A stretch of 64,000 nucleotides of DNA, taken from the NCBI GenBank assembly GCA_022606135.1, contig JABYQN010000005.1, positions 2,046,001 through 2,110,000 of the forward strand, given 5' to 3'. Positions within the stretch are counted from its first letter, which is position 1. The number at the start of each line of letters is the position of its first letter. The stretch comes from Fomes fomentarius. Its lineage: Eukaryota > Basidiomycota > Agaricomycetes > Polyporales > Polyporaceae. The position numbers and the translations under genes were made by a program. This document shows positions 45,688-57,713 of this stretch, in pieces. The notes below the pieces were generated by a model. It was not told the DNA's origin, did no database searches, and saw only the letters and a program-made list of their open reading frames with translations.

Positions 45688-47201
45688 ATGTTGCCAGCCC
45701 TTGTGCTTCCCTCCACGCTCCTTTTCACCCTCTTAGCCGGTGCGCCGGCGGCCGTGCTCGCGGGGACATCCACCACCTGCAGGAATGCAACCCGGCGCGG
45801 CAGAAACTGCAGGAGGGCACATACCAGTTCCAGACCGACTGCGATGAAATGACCTACTGCCACTCGAACAGCACCTGCGCCTGGCGCGGGTGCCGCCAGG
45901 ACGACTTCCCGTTCGGGTACAGCTTCGACGTCCCCATCCCGGACAAGTGCCCAAGGGGCATGTTCTGCCCCGACGAACAGGACGAGTGCCAGCCCCTCCT
46001 GGCTGTCGGTGCCGCGTGCCAGTTCAACCGCGATGGTGAGTGCGAGGGGGGTGCTCGTTGCCCTGGACGGACGTTGATATGGGATTCATTGGGATGATGG
46101 AAAGACGAGTGCGAGGCTCCGCCTAACTTCAAGGAGCTCGTGGACACGACTGGGTTTGGACTGAACCACAACGGCTCTGTCTGTCTCAACAACATCTGCA
46201 TGTACGTCTCGTGTTCAATCCATCTCCCTCCTGCTTGGTCCGGCGTCTTACACAGAGATCGCAGGTGGGCAAACGTTACCGTCGGTCTCCCTTGCACCGT
46301 CCAAAACACCGCATACACGGCGTATGGCCCCAACGGAGAGTTCATCGACATCGTCTCCAGGTTCGTGCCCCCTGCTTTCTCGCTGTCTTCCACTTCTTCG
46401 CCTCCGGATTCTCTTGGGTTAATGGAAGAACCCGAAAGTGCAACGAGGCTGACGCTCATGGCGATGACGCGAGCGCCCAGACGAGGAGATGACGCGCTGT
46501 TCTTGTTCTTTGTTGGCTGATGTTGACGCTACAACGACAGGGGCAACTGCAAGGTCGGCTTGTACTGCGACGCGCAACAGCTTGTGTGTGTCCAGGCAAA
46601 GGCGATTGGAGAGAAATGCGAAGCGGACAAGGAGTGCCTCACATACAACTGCTTGGAAGATGGGACTTGCGGCAGGACAACCGACACGCCTATCAAGGTT
46701 GGTACGTGGGTGTACATCGTCGTCGGTGTCTGCATCTTTGGAGGTGAGTGTCCTGTGTTTTATCATGATCGCGGGGGCTCAATCTGGTGCAGGCATGGCT
46801 GGCACGTTGGTTGCACTATACATCGTCCACAAGAAGAACCGTACGGCGGAGCGTGAGAAGCGTTTGCAATACTGGCGCGAGCAGGTAGGCGAGCCGAAGA
46901 ATATGAAGAGGCCGTTAATTGACATGTGTCTTGCACGTAGAATGCGTTCCGCCAAAACATCCTGCAGATGCAAGAGACGGCACGCAGCACGATGGCCACG
47001 CCCGGCGGCAGTCCACGAAGCAGTACGATCTATGGCGGCGGGCGCGACGGGGCGGATGAGTCTGGGGCGCCGATGCTCCACGGTGCGAACAAGTCGAGCG
47101 CGCTGCGCTACTACGTGTCGGACGATGGGTCACAGATAGACGATCGCTCGGAGGAGGACCTGATGATGCGCCAGCGGAACCCGAACGCAGGGCGGTTCTG
47201 A
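45688..47201 (+). CDS. Cys-rich type I membrane protein (5' end uncertain)
   Basis: Predicted surface protein of unknown function. Working model: 45688..45753, 45813..46035, 46105..46201, 46265..46360, 46541..46743, 46793..46884 and 46941..47201, 345 residues. The start gives a clear signal peptide (MLPALVLPSTLLFTLLAGAP). The ectodomain has regularly spaced Cys (TDCDEMTYC, STCAWRGC, KCPRGMFCPDEQDEC, SCRGNC-type pairs, KCEADKECLTYNC). A transmembrane helix (WVYIVVGVCIFGG, then GTLVALYIVH) leads to a basic coil and a Ser/Gly tail. The signal peptide and the ectodomain lie in different frames: either a 59-base intron starting GTGCTC joins them, or there is a one-base frameshift near 45793. Sequence after the signal (TSTTCRNATR in frame 1, QKLQEGTYQF in frame 2) reads as if continuous, favouring the frameshift or a sequencing error. 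Confidence 0.75.
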
Positions 47202-48183
47202 GCTGTCCACCCCTGCTATCCCGCTGGACGGTCCTCGTGCTTCTTGCATCAAGTTGCGGCCCATCTTATAGACATCTGGATCGCTTGGACGTGCGTATCG
47301 GGACTGGTTGCATGGACTCATAAGTGGGCTACCGTAGGTTCTGGTAGACACAGAGCGGGCTGTTCGGTCCTGTGTGCGTTCCTTCCTTTCCCTCCTATCT
47401 CTCTCATCATGCCCCCACCGCGGACCCCTATCCCAATCCAACCAGCATCACCCTCACACCCCATCCATCCGCATCTCGTTTGCATTACGTGGGACATGAA
47501 TGGGCCTTGTTATGTATGCCCGTAGCGTATGGTCGAGTAATATTGACTAGTGCTGCGCCCCGGTGGTTCGCTCGTTTGTCGCAGTGTATCGCAGTTATAT
47601 ACCAATACTATCTCTTGTAAATCTCTGCCACCGTCGAGCAACTGTTAACGGCTTCTGCCAGATTGCTTAGTGCGCTGTTTGAGCGGCGAAGCGAGCTTGC
47701 ACCTCTGGCGAGAGGAGATCGAGACACCGCAAATGGGCCATGACGTGCCCATCTGGCCGAAAATAGCAAGCCAGTTGGGTGGCGCGGCGAGTAGACTGAC
47801 CGGGAACCCTTCGTCCCAACCTTCCCGCCCGACGCACGCTTTTTCCTCCCGACACGGCTGAGGTGATACAGGCCAAACCTCGACTCTACTGGTACTGGCT
47901 CGCACGTGCGATTCGTTGAACCTGCTTTGCAGCTTGTTTCCAGTGTGACGACTGCGCAGCACGCACATACACACGCAACGCGTCGGCCGTATCGCCCCAT
48001 ACTATTCGACTAAGCGTTCTCATTCCCTGCCACGGCCTCTGCAGCCCTTGGGGATCGCAGGTCTCACGGTAACGACTTTCACGACTACCACCGACACTCT
48101 GTACCCCGACCCTCAGGCTACAGGCCTCAGAGGCTACAAACCACCCCCTCGGACTCTGGTAACCTAACGAACGGCGGCGCGCC
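47202..48183. other. Intergenic, no gene seen
   Basis: 3' flank of the Cys-rich membrane protein and promoter of the next plus-strand gene. A 241-codon minus-strand frame at 47886-48611 overlaps the acidic start of the next gene and is judged a shadow. Confidence 0.5.
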
Positions 48184-49640
48184 ATGACGAGCACGCCCGA
48201 ACCACTGCCCTCTCTCCCGCCGTCGCCCGGCCCGGACCCGGATCCGCCGAAATCTCGAGCTGCACCGTTCGGGAGCGGAGAAGACGTTGCTCGAGCATGG
48301 CATGACGACGAACCGTCTGGCTCGGATAGAAAGGCGCTCAATTCGAGGAGAGGAAAGGGGAAGGGGACAGGCAGAGGCAAACGCAAAGGGAAGGAGAGGG
48401 CGCGAGCGGGAAGTGACACCGACGAGGATGAGGAGGAGGACGACGACGACGACGAAGATGGTGCGGCGACGGGATACCCACCTACGAAGGAGGAGGAGGC
48501 GGAGACGAGACGAGTCCAGGAGGTGAGTGTGGTTGGTCTGCTACTGGATCCCTGATCGACCATGGTCCTTTCGAACACGAGGATCTGGCTTTTGATTGCC
48601 TGTCCTTGCATCTACGAGCGTGCCAAGCCACACTGACACCCGTTGATCGCGGTCTTCCGGTGTCCAATTTCATGCGGCCGCTTTGTGCCCACTGCCTGTG
48701 TGCCATGTTTTGACGTTGCGCGCGCATACATTTGTCCTCACCGGTTCTCACCCTCTTTGATATTGTAGAACCTCCGCCGCTGGGAAGTCGCCGAACGTCA
48801 ACGACGGAAAGCAGCACGCGAATCCGCCGCCCTCGCATCCGCCCCAGCGAGCACAGCAGGTGTGAGCACCGCGAACAGTGCAACATCGCTTTTCGCAGAC
48901 ATCTTCCGGCGAGACTCGCGCAAGGCATCGCTCGGCGGCGTCGGGACGCACCAGGCACTCTCCACGCGAGACCGAGACGGGGACGATGCCATGCCGCTCG
49001 AAGAGCTCGACAATCCTGACGTCGTCTCGTCTCCCCCGACACCCGAGCCCGAGAACCCATTTGAGACCCCGAACGCGTCAAGGACGTCGCTGAACATCCC
49101 TGGGCATTCGGTAATCATGACCGAGTCGGATACGTTGCCGGACGAACTCACGGGAGCGGGATCGTCGAGGAACCTCAAGGTGCCGGTACCCCACCGGCCG
49201 ACATTGCAGGCGTCTTCGTCGTTTGCGACTTCGGAGGGCACGCCGGAGAAGAAGAAGAAAGCGCCCCCGCCGCCACAGCCGTTAGATCTGCCTCCGCCTA
49301 GGGCCCCACCGCCGAAAGACGATACAGCGGATACACCTGGGACGGACAAGCAACCTCAGCCCGTGCCTACTCCATCACCAGAACCGCCGGTACGGGAAGA
49401 GGAGACTGAACAGACGAGGGAACGAGAGAGGGAGAGGGAGAGAGCAGAAGAGAAGCCGCCGGTGAAGTGGTGGCATGAGTGGTTGTGCGGGTGTGGAGAG
49501 GGGCCGGATCGCGGTGGAGATCACCAGGTGCGTTTTCGTCTTCTTATCAGGTGCTTGTATGCGCGTATAGGGAGAGTGCCGACGCTGATAATGGGTGCTG
49601 TCGTTGTGTGCAGGCCGGTCGTACGAATCCATTCGAATGA
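48184..49640 (+). CDS. Charged, low-complexity protein with conserved Cys/Trp C-terminus
   Basis: Not recognised. Exons 48184..48522, 48769..49527 and 49614..49640 encode 374 residues. The first intron is 246 bases, long for this locus. The N-terminus is Pro-rich, then very basic (RGKGKGTGRGKRKGKE) and very acidic (DEDEEEDDDDDEDG). After the intron an Arg/Ala helix (LRRWEVAERQRRKAARES) precedes Ser/Pro-rich sequence, a Pro run (APPPPQPLDLPPPRAPP) and an Arg-Glu alternating helix (TRERERERERAEE). It ends in a compact motif WWHEWLCGCGEGPDRGGDHQ completed by AGRTNPFE from a 27-base last exon. That terminal motif, preserved exactly by splicing, is the best evidence that the model is right. The cellular role is unknown. 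Confidence 0.75.
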
Positions 49641-50655
49641 CCGTAACACCATACACGTATCGTTATGCCGTTTTTGCCCTTCTTGTCTGTCTCTTTCGCT
49701 TGGACTTGGGCAGCTCATTCTCACTATCGCCCACCGCCGGTACTACAGCTACTGTCACGATGACTATATGGAATTGCACGGTTGCGGACTGTTTCGATGT
49801 CGCTATTTCTATCTTCCGAGCCTGTGGCTGTACGGGAAGTCCTGTCACATAATGTAGCACTGTTACTTCTTGATGTCGTGTGTTGGGCGGTTGGGGACGA
49901 GGTGTGTGCGATGTGTGTTTGTTGACTGACTGAGACACAGGCAATCAGGTAATCACAGAGGTGTTATATCCGATAGAGTGCTACGCTGTTCTCAAGTTGC
50001 ACGCTACCACGGCCGCGGTGTGTGTTTTCGTTGTAGTCCTCTCACCCTTACTCATCGAACCTAACGCCAGAACGCGCAAGTGGCGGCGATACAGGTGTAC
50101 AACGTGGCCCTGGGTACCCTTTGTTTCACTTCGGTGATGATACGACTTCATTTCACTATCCACTATCCTTTCCGACACCGAGTACCAGCCGGACGCCCGA
50201 GCCCAACCAGTGATCCCGCCCCTCCACCACCCGAGCGATATCCCGACGGTTGCCTGCCCCCGAATGAACGTGTCGAGCGTGTCGGGGAGCCAGTTCGTCC
50301 TTGCGGTACCTCCGAAGGCCAAGGGTGGGCGACAGTCGCTAGTGCCGCTGGGCCCAAGGAACAAGTTGTTGGCCTCGGTTCTACGTATCCACCGAAGCGC
50401 GACCTTCCGACACGTGACTCAACCTCGAGCAGAACACTGGACGACAACAAAGAGACACACTATCGCTCCTTCATAATTCGCTGGTTCCACATCTCGAGGT
50501 ACTTTAGAAGTTGCGGTTCGATCCAATTTCATGTCATTATATCGACCATTGGCCCCCGTAAGTAACGCAAAATTTCGAGTCGGCATGTCTGTCTTCATAC
50601 TAGTCTACCAGGCGGTCGAATACGAGGCATTAACCAAAACCAACGCAGACCGACA
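49641..50655. other. Intergenic with gene relic
   Basis: 3' flanks of two convergent genes. The only notable content is the decayed fragment described at 50240-50460. Confidence 0.5.
50240..50460 (+). pseudogene. Decayed fragment related to the 43-44 kb membrane-protein gene
   Basis: One frame reads VSSVSGSQFVLAVPPKAKGG, closely matching VSNVSGNQFVLSAPPKAKGG of the gene at 43132-44625. Nucleotide identity over about 60 bases is high, with differences mostly at third codon positions. A second frame just downstream (GLGSTYPPKRDLPTRDSTSS) resembles the following part of that gene, so at least one frameshift separates them. No start, membrane segment or upstream exons are found, hence relic rather than gene. 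Confidence 0.6.
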
Positions 50656-51597
50656 TCACTCGCGCTTCTGCATTTGAGCACGAAGATGCTCCGCCTTGGT
50701 TTCCGCGAAGAGGCTCCCGTCGTACAGACGGCGCACATCTTCCTTCTTCAGGATACCGTCTTTGGGTGATACCATAAGCCACAACACACCCCCTAGAAAG
50801 GCAGTATCAGCATTCCGTCCGTCCGCCCAGTAGTTATGGACCGCCACTCACATTCACTGATCGCAGCGACGCTTCCGCCCGAGTCCCCGAGAAGTCGTTG
50901 ACCTTTCAGACCCCTCCAGATGTCACCCTTCGTCAGTCCGTCTTTCCCGGGCACTGAGGAGTACTTTGAGAAAAAGTCCTCAAATCTTTTGGCGCGAAGT
51001 AAGTATATACCCCTCAGTACTGCAGAAATGGAGATGAGACTCACTTCTGCGGGATGAACCGTCCCTCATTATCGTAAGTTCCACTGTCACTCCCGTGCTT
51101 CGCCATGTGTATGTTGTTTGTGTTGATCCTGAGAAGCGGATCGGGCAAGATCCCGTCCACAGTCGCGTACGACAGACCGAGGTGTATGAGGAGGGGGAAG
51201 AGGATAGAGAGGACGATCCCGAAGCCCAGCGCTCGGAAGCTACGGTATGTCTCGAAAGGCGTGATGAGCCCATCGCCGTTGGTATCGAAGAAGTCGACGT
51301 GCTGCTGCAGGACGGTGCGGTGTGCGTGTCGCGCCGCCCAGTCGTCCGTCTGCGTACCGAGTGGGGCGTCGAGCGTCGCTGAGATGTTTGCGTGGGCAGT
51401 ACCTGAGTCGAGGTGTGCGGTGAGCATCTCCGGTCGACTGTCGTCTCATACTCGAGCAGACTACAAGTCAACGTACCTGGATTCGGGAGACGTGCGTTCT
51501 GCTCTGCGGTGGGATTGTACGGTGTCCGCTTGATGGTGACCGGTACCTGCGGGATACCGGTCTTGATGGGTGTAGCAGGCTGAGACAATGGCATCAT
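50656..51597 (-). CDS. Caleosin-type peroxygenase
   Basis: Caleosins are calcium-binding haem peroxygenases attached to lipid droplets or membranes that oxygenate fatty acids. Exons 51597..51477, 51402..51045, 50985..50852 and 50792..50656 encode 249 residues. The EF-hand loop DTNGDGLITPFE lies at about residues 80-91, preceded by the conserved QQHVDFF whose His is a haem-ligand candidate. Next come the membrane hairpin (FGIVLSILFPLLIHLGLSY), the strongly conserved KHGSDSGTYDNEGRF block with its second conserved His/Lys region, KFEDFFSKY and KGQRLL. The C-terminal KDGILKKEDVRRLYDGSLF is also typical. Intron 1 must be removed to join PNPG to TAHANI, the usual family sequence. There is no signal peptide, consistent with lipid-droplet targeting. 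Confidence 0.92.
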
Positions 51598-54500
51598 CGC
51601 GATTTGGAGGAAGGATGTATGAACGAGGAAGAGTGGACTGGCGAGATGCTAAACGTTGGACTCGGTTCCCTTGTTATATGCTGTACGCAGAATGAAACTT
51701 GAGCCCTGAGCGGCGAATGGACTCTGCCTGATAACGCCGGTTCTACATGCGACTGTTTCCACCGGTCAGAATCCCCTCAGAACCGAGGACGGAGTGCTTC
51801 ATCTCAAATGGATGTACTCACTTTGGAAAAAAATCTGCGACGAACGCTCCAAACCACGCCGGATCCGGTTCGGTGGTGCATGCTGCTGCATTGCTTCGTG
51901 GGAGCAGCATCCGGGATATTTGCATACAATCAGCCACAACTCAAGATTCGATGCAAATGCAGCTCCCAAGTCCGAGCACCGACCCCAGCCTCCGATGTAC
52001 CCGCTCAGGAGAGTAGCATCCGCATCGGGTGTGCCGGAATTGCCAACGTTTCCGCGCCACCAGTCCGATCTTGTTGGGTCGCCGGTGCTTGCTTGGCGGG
52101 CGGGGGGAGCGATCGTGTGGGCACCTTTGAATGCAATGCATAACTCAGTACAAACATACCATACGGATGTCATGTCAGAACTTGAAGAGGCCTTACAAAT
52201 GTCCCTGACAGCCCCAACTTCCAAATAGGGATATACACTGCCACGCCACGTGGACAAGTTGTCAACATCGAGTCTTGACCAACCAGGATTCGCGCATTTC
52301 GTAACCAACACTGGTACTTAGACTTCTAATCATATGCAACAGTTAGTATGATCGCAAATCCCAAACCTAATGCAAGCGTGGGGCTGACTGCGAGGTTGCC
52401 CAGACGAATGTGTGCATATCTTCACACGTAGAGTACGCCCTGCCGCTGTGACCATTGTAGTAGCCTCGACGATGAGTGTCAGTGGTACAGCCTTGTCAAT
52501 CTTCATGCTAGCCAAGGAAGATGGAAGAGGCTGAGCAACAAGAACCCACTACGAGAACTGCCGAATGAGCAGGAGGAAGAGCTAAGCGACCTTGATCATT
52601 GGTACCAGGCTCTTACCCCATCGACGTAGCAAACACGTCTAGCAGCCTGTGCATCAAGAGAGTGAGTCTCAGTGGATATAAAATGGCCTTGCCCGTCATG
52701 ATCCTACAACGGCCAAACGTGACCGGATCGCACCTCAGCTCTAGAGGCGATCCTCTCCGCAGTGGATCGACTCACAAGAAGGAAATGTAAACACGATAGA
52801 TAATTCTTCATTTCCTACACACACCTTGATACCTTGTCATAGAACTAATTCCCGTGTAGATCTCATGCGCGCCACGACTCGAGCGTTGACGACATCGGTC
52901 TCGAAGAATGGGAATACCGCGGTCCTTGGCGAGGGAGAAGGACCGCCTCGCCTCTGCGCTCCCTACGAAAACAGCAACATGTTCAACATTCAAGCACATC
53001 GCATTCACACTCGGCTACACACCTGAGGGTGTACTTCCGCACACAGGGACCCTAGGACACTAGTCGCCCGGCACTACCCTCCCATTCAAGGCTCACCATT
53101 CATCCATGCTGAAGCGAGGATCTCGGGACAAGCTGGCGATAGAATACCAGAAGGCCAAAATTGGATAGATGCACATTGTGTGGGCGACATACCTGCTCCC
53201 TTTCACCGCACAGCACCGGGCAGACCGCAATCCCCTGCCCCATGTTACGTCCCATGTCTCATGCTGCGTGAGTTGTCGTGCTTCTTGCCGGGGGCCTGCA
53301 CAACCGCCCGGGCTCCGTAATCTGGCCCTGTGTGGACAATGGAGGGGCGGCGGAGCTTCAACCGGCCGACCTCGACCTCGAGCTATCTATGTGCATTGTG
53401 CATTGTGCACATCCGCATGTGCTTGCTGCGAGGGCGAGGTGGGGGTTTTGAATTCGCCACGGTGACGCAATCGGCTTCTTTGCGACGCTGGAACATCTAT
53501 AAGGCAGAATGCGGATCGTCTGCGGGTGGAATGAGCCAGGGAGCGTAACTGCGCCCCGGGCACCGATGTATGAAGAGCGGCGAGCTGTCAGAGATACCAT
53601 ATGGCGCTCCACCAGCAGCGAATTCCGACCGCAATGAGATGCGTCCAGCCGATCGTCGCTGCTCTGTGGAGAGTGCAAAATACAAATTGCGGTCGGGATG
53701 TGCAGTACAGGCGCTCGGCATCCGAGGAGGAGCGCAGTTGATGCCGGTGCAGTAAGCTCGACGCTGGACGCTGGAAGGAAGGAAGAGGGCTGAACGTGCG
53801 CGCAAGCTCCGTGAGCTGGATTCTGCTCGGGTCCGCGTCCGAGTGCTGGAACCGGACACGACGACCTCTCAACAGCCGATCTAAACGCTAAGCGAAGTAT
53901 ATCTCATGACAACGGACGTACCTGGGTATGGTTTACGACTTTCCAGCACCGGATGGGTTGTTCACACGAACCGCGCCCAACGGCGGGCCCGAGAAGGCCC
54001 CGCGACCGTTTGGATTTGGAATTGCAGGCATGAGAACGAGGATGGGCGTGGATGAGTCGAGATCCGGAGGCGTCATGACGAGATGGAAGTAAGGGCACGT
54101 AAAGGGTAGGTAAGATTGCAAGCCGTGTGCGGGCAGCAGGAAGTGGCAGCCACCATCGAACGGATGCTGTGCCACTCACGGACAGAAGGAGGGCGCCAAA
54201 GAGGGCGGCTAATGAGGAGGGTTCTGCAACCTGCCAAGCTCCATTCAGTACTCGTACGACCATAAGCAGCGCAGAAGCACAAGAACTTAACATAAAGAAT
54301 CCGACTTCGCCCGGGGCGTGCTGCTGCGACGGAGTCGAGGTGCCATCTGGAGGAAAAAGCTCAGACCAGAAAGCCACGTGTGCCCGATGGAATATGGGTC
54401 CACAGCGGGAACAGAGGACGAAAACTGGCGCGTGCGCATGCTCAGCCAATGTTCCGAGGATCCCTCCCCATTGGCCGCAGCCCCGCACCAGAACTCTACC

Positions 54501-55231
54501 TCATTTGGTCCGCTTCTCGACGCGATCCACACAGACAGGGCGGCCACCACGCCGCATCGTGGATGCGGAGATCTCGCGAGAAACGCCATCCCCCCGCAGT
54601 CGCCTCGGACTCTGCGCGCATGCACCCGCTCGCCCAGCAGCCGACATCCCAACCCCGCCATCTGTCAGTCCACACCCAGAGGCCCCCATTCCAACGCACG
54701 CGCCTCCTGGGGCTCATGTCAGACGGGACATGTGCGGACCCCAGCCTGTTGTCTCTCGTCAGCACGTCACCACACGAAGGTTAGCATTATGACATCCGAA
54801 GCAGACTCTCGGCAACGATGTAACTGAGACCTGTGTCCCCTCGTCATTCTCCCAACGATACCCGGCTCGAGGGCCGATCACAGTGCATAATCCCCGTCGC
54901 GGGACACGTTCCGAGTCCAGGTCATGTAGGAAGGATCTATGGGTGCGAGTAGCCGATTAGCGGGCCCACGGTAGGACGGAGATGGCGATACCATGTCCGA
55001 GTAAAGCCTCCGGGGTCGTTCCCGCTTGAGAAGAACCCTGTTCTGTGCATTCCACTTGGACAGAACCTGCCTCAACTGACCTTTCCAACCTACCAGCGTT
55101 ACTGCCGCATGTGAGTGACATCGTCCCAGCAAGACGCTTGCATGTCCGCTAACGCGCAACGTCAATGGACCATCGCTTATCACAATCACGGCCTCTTGCA
55201 ATGACCGCACCATGACTCGTGTCGCCCTCTG
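51598..55231. other. 3.6 kb without a supportable gene
   Basis: GC-rich in its right half (53.9-54.8 kb), where long overlapping frames exist on both strands (221 codons plus, 194 codons minus). Neither shows domains, start context or in-phase introns. The left part is AT-richer with short frames only. The last few hundred bases are the 3' flank of SSL1. Confidence 0.5.
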
Positions 55232-56901
55232 TTATTTCCCGCAGCCTGGGCAGCAATGGACGACGTCGTGCACAAACACATCGCAGTCCGTACAGAAATC
55301 GTTTTGACATTCTGGGCATCGGTAGCGCCCGAGCGCGCTCATGCCCTCCCCGGAGGCCCCGAGCATGGTGGAGGGGGTCTCTCTGAACGCGACCGAGCAC
55401 CCGTGACAGCGCTTGCTGGCCTTTGGGGTCTCTTCGAGCGACATCCTGTAAGAACGTCAGTTATCGTTCCACGCGTGTCCACATCATATCTGATGGACAC
55501 ACTCACACAGCAGAGTAAGGCTTGACGGGGAAGAGGTGATGGTAGCTCCTCGCGAGATGTGGCGAGCTCACGATCATCAGGCCGCAGATGTCGCAGTCGG
55601 TCGGGACGTCGCACACCTTGGCGAGGCAGCGTGGACACAGGAAGCCCTCGCTTTTCATTTGCGAGTGGCACACACATAGCGAGGGCGGAGACGTGTCTGG
55701 GAGACGCATCGGGAAGCCCATGATCATGAGGTCCGCTGCAAGGTTTGCGCCCGCTCCTCCTGTGCGCGTGGCAGCTTTTTGAGCTGGGGGTGGTATGAGC
55801 TCGAAGAGCAGATCTTTGAAGTGGCCTTCGTTCATGGCGACGCCGAACTGCCCTGTGACCCGCAGATAGTCAACTAATTGCCCCGTTGTAATGACAGGAC
55901 ACAGTTACCGCCTGATTTCGCGCAGAGGTCGCGGCAGATTTTCATCTCTGCCGCGAGCGCGACGACGGAGATGCGTATGCGGTCTTTGACACATTCGTCG
56001 AGGGTGTCGTGAATGTTGCCAGGATCACACGTCGTCAACGAACCGTAGATGATCAGTATCTCTCTTGAGGAGTGCGTGGGCAAGTGGCTCATGCTGCTCC
56101 GCGCCATCTCAATCGCGTTCTGCAAGCTCGGCTCGCCGGTGGGCTCGAGTTTATGGCGCTCGGAGATAGCTTTGAGCACATCTTGCGGGTTGCCTACAAT
56201 TGCAAACGCAGACAGCGTCGTACAAGCTACAAGTGTGCACACATGCGAAGCCAAATGACGTAGACATACCAGACATCTCGCCTACGCGTTCACCGAGGCC
56301 ACCTCGCATGCCGACTATACCTATTTGCCCTAGCGGGTTCTGGTCGAACCATTCGGTGACGAACTCTCTTGCGTACTGCAACATGAGATCAAAACGTGTC
56401 GGACGCATGTCGCGGTCCAGCATGGCTGAAGACAGGTCAAGAACAAGGACAAGGTGACGGATGATGGTTCGTCGTATGGCAGCAGCAGGTGCAAGGAGCC
56501 TTGAGTCCTCTTGGTCTCAGACAACGGGCATACGGGTACACTTAGGGGAAGAACACTTGCCTTCTTCTTCGCCCTCGAGCAATAAGGTCCTGCACGGCTC
56601 CCTCCAACCTTCCGGCCTCGTCCTCTTGCACAGTGTCCCAAGAGCGAGTGTACGACGCTTCCCATGCATACGGTTGCTGTGCCCGAAGTTCATGTTGATG
56701 ATCATTCTACGAGTGGGTTCGGACGTGAGAACGTACTTCCTTCGCCTTTCCTTTTCCTTTGTCCTTCTTGCGTCGGTCTATGGCCTTCCCCTTTCCCTTC
56801 CCTTTTGTGCGGCCGGTGTCATCATCTAGGCCAGTGATTGAGACATCCGAGTCGGAGTCGTCCACAAAGTCATCGCCTATCCTTCTTCCAGCTGGCGGCA
56901 T
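55232..56901 (-). CDS. SSL1: TFIIH core subunit Ssl1/p44
   Basis: Core TFIIH subunit that binds and stimulates the XPD/Rad3 helicase in transcription initiation and nucleotide excision repair. Exons 56901..56737, 56676..56561, 56499..56270, 56193..55909, 55852..55507 and 55445..55232 encode 451 residues (yeast Ssl1 is 461). After a Lys/Gly-rich acidic N-terminus come [17 protein letters not shown] and the VWA-like domain ([49 protein letters not shown]). A first zinc module (CHSQ..CPRC..CDIC) and a C-terminal RING-like C4C4 region ([22 protein letters not shown]) follow. Intron 2 (56500..56560) starts GCAAGT, a classical GC-AG donor; without it the frame breaks inside the VWA lead-in. An upstream in-frame ATG at 57168 would add 89 residues but lacks family support. 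Confidence 0.95.
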
Positions 56902-57713
56902 AGTGTCCAGATAGTATGGCACAGGGTCTAGCTGGTGGTGGAGAACGAAAGACACTGAGTTAGTCACTAAGGTTTGTTCGTCAAAATGACAAGCCACAGG
57001 AAGCGCGTCCGATGGCAAGCGCCCATGACGCGTCACCGGTCCGTGTATCCGAACCGCGTTAGTGTCAGTGGCTCTGCCTCCGTCTGAGCCTCGGGATCCT
57101 CCCCCTCTCTCGGAGTCTCTGCCAACGTTACGTTGATTCATGGCGGATCCGAATGTTATTGCAGGCATACTCTCTGACCTTCCCCTGTGGCCCTGGCCTT
57201 GGACCGCTCGCTCATGTCCTGCTCGTGTCTGTATGCTTTCAGTAGTACTTCTCAGTAATGCCCACGTTGCTCTGGTGCAAGCTATATAAGTTACCGGGCT
57301 GTAGACTTGGAACTAACCCGTCCGGAATTGCCGTTGTTGACTGGTGTGGGCTCATGCGGGCGCCTGGACCTTCCGCCTTACACAAATAGAGCAACAAAGT
57401 TTGTTGCCGGATCGAGGAGAGTCGCGTTCGCGAAGACGGCAAACAGTTGATAACGTTGATCAGAGGGCGGAGCCCAACTCCGACGTCGCGTCCTTCTGTC
57501 CAGATGCAGTAACCTCCGTACCATATTCAGGCCGTCTCTTCGTGGAGCGTCGTCTTTGCTCTAACGTCATCGACACTGGTCTTCGCGGTCCAGCCGCCCG
57601 GCGCCATCGCTCGAGGTATATATAATCTTGTGCGATGGTCTGCAGGTCAGTCAAACCCGTCCACATTCAGCTGTCTCTAGCTTTTTACTCGCACTGCAAT
57701 TCTCTGCACCTCA
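56902..57713. promoter_or_regulatory. Divergent promoter of SSL1 and the alcohol dehydrogenase
   Basis: About 810 bases between the two ATGs. A TATATATAAT box at 57617-57626 sits about 90 bases before the dehydrogenase ATG. No gene inside. Confidence 0.55.
57617..57626 (+). promoter_or_regulatory. TATA box of the alcohol dehydrogenase gene
   Basis: TATATATAAT about 90 bases before the ATG at 57714, followed by a CT-rich stretch near the likely transcription start. Confidence 0.55.

Noticed and set aside
47886..48611. 241-codon minus-strand frame rich in Ser and Phe
   Set aside because: It is the antisense of the acidic/basic repeats in the first exon of the 48184 gene. The poly-Ser and Phe runs are complements of GAG/GAC repeats.
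53904..54792. Overlapping long frames on both strands, one with hydrophobic stretches
   Set aside because: GC-rich DNA gives long chance frames. No start context, no topology typical of a membrane family and no in-phase introns were found.
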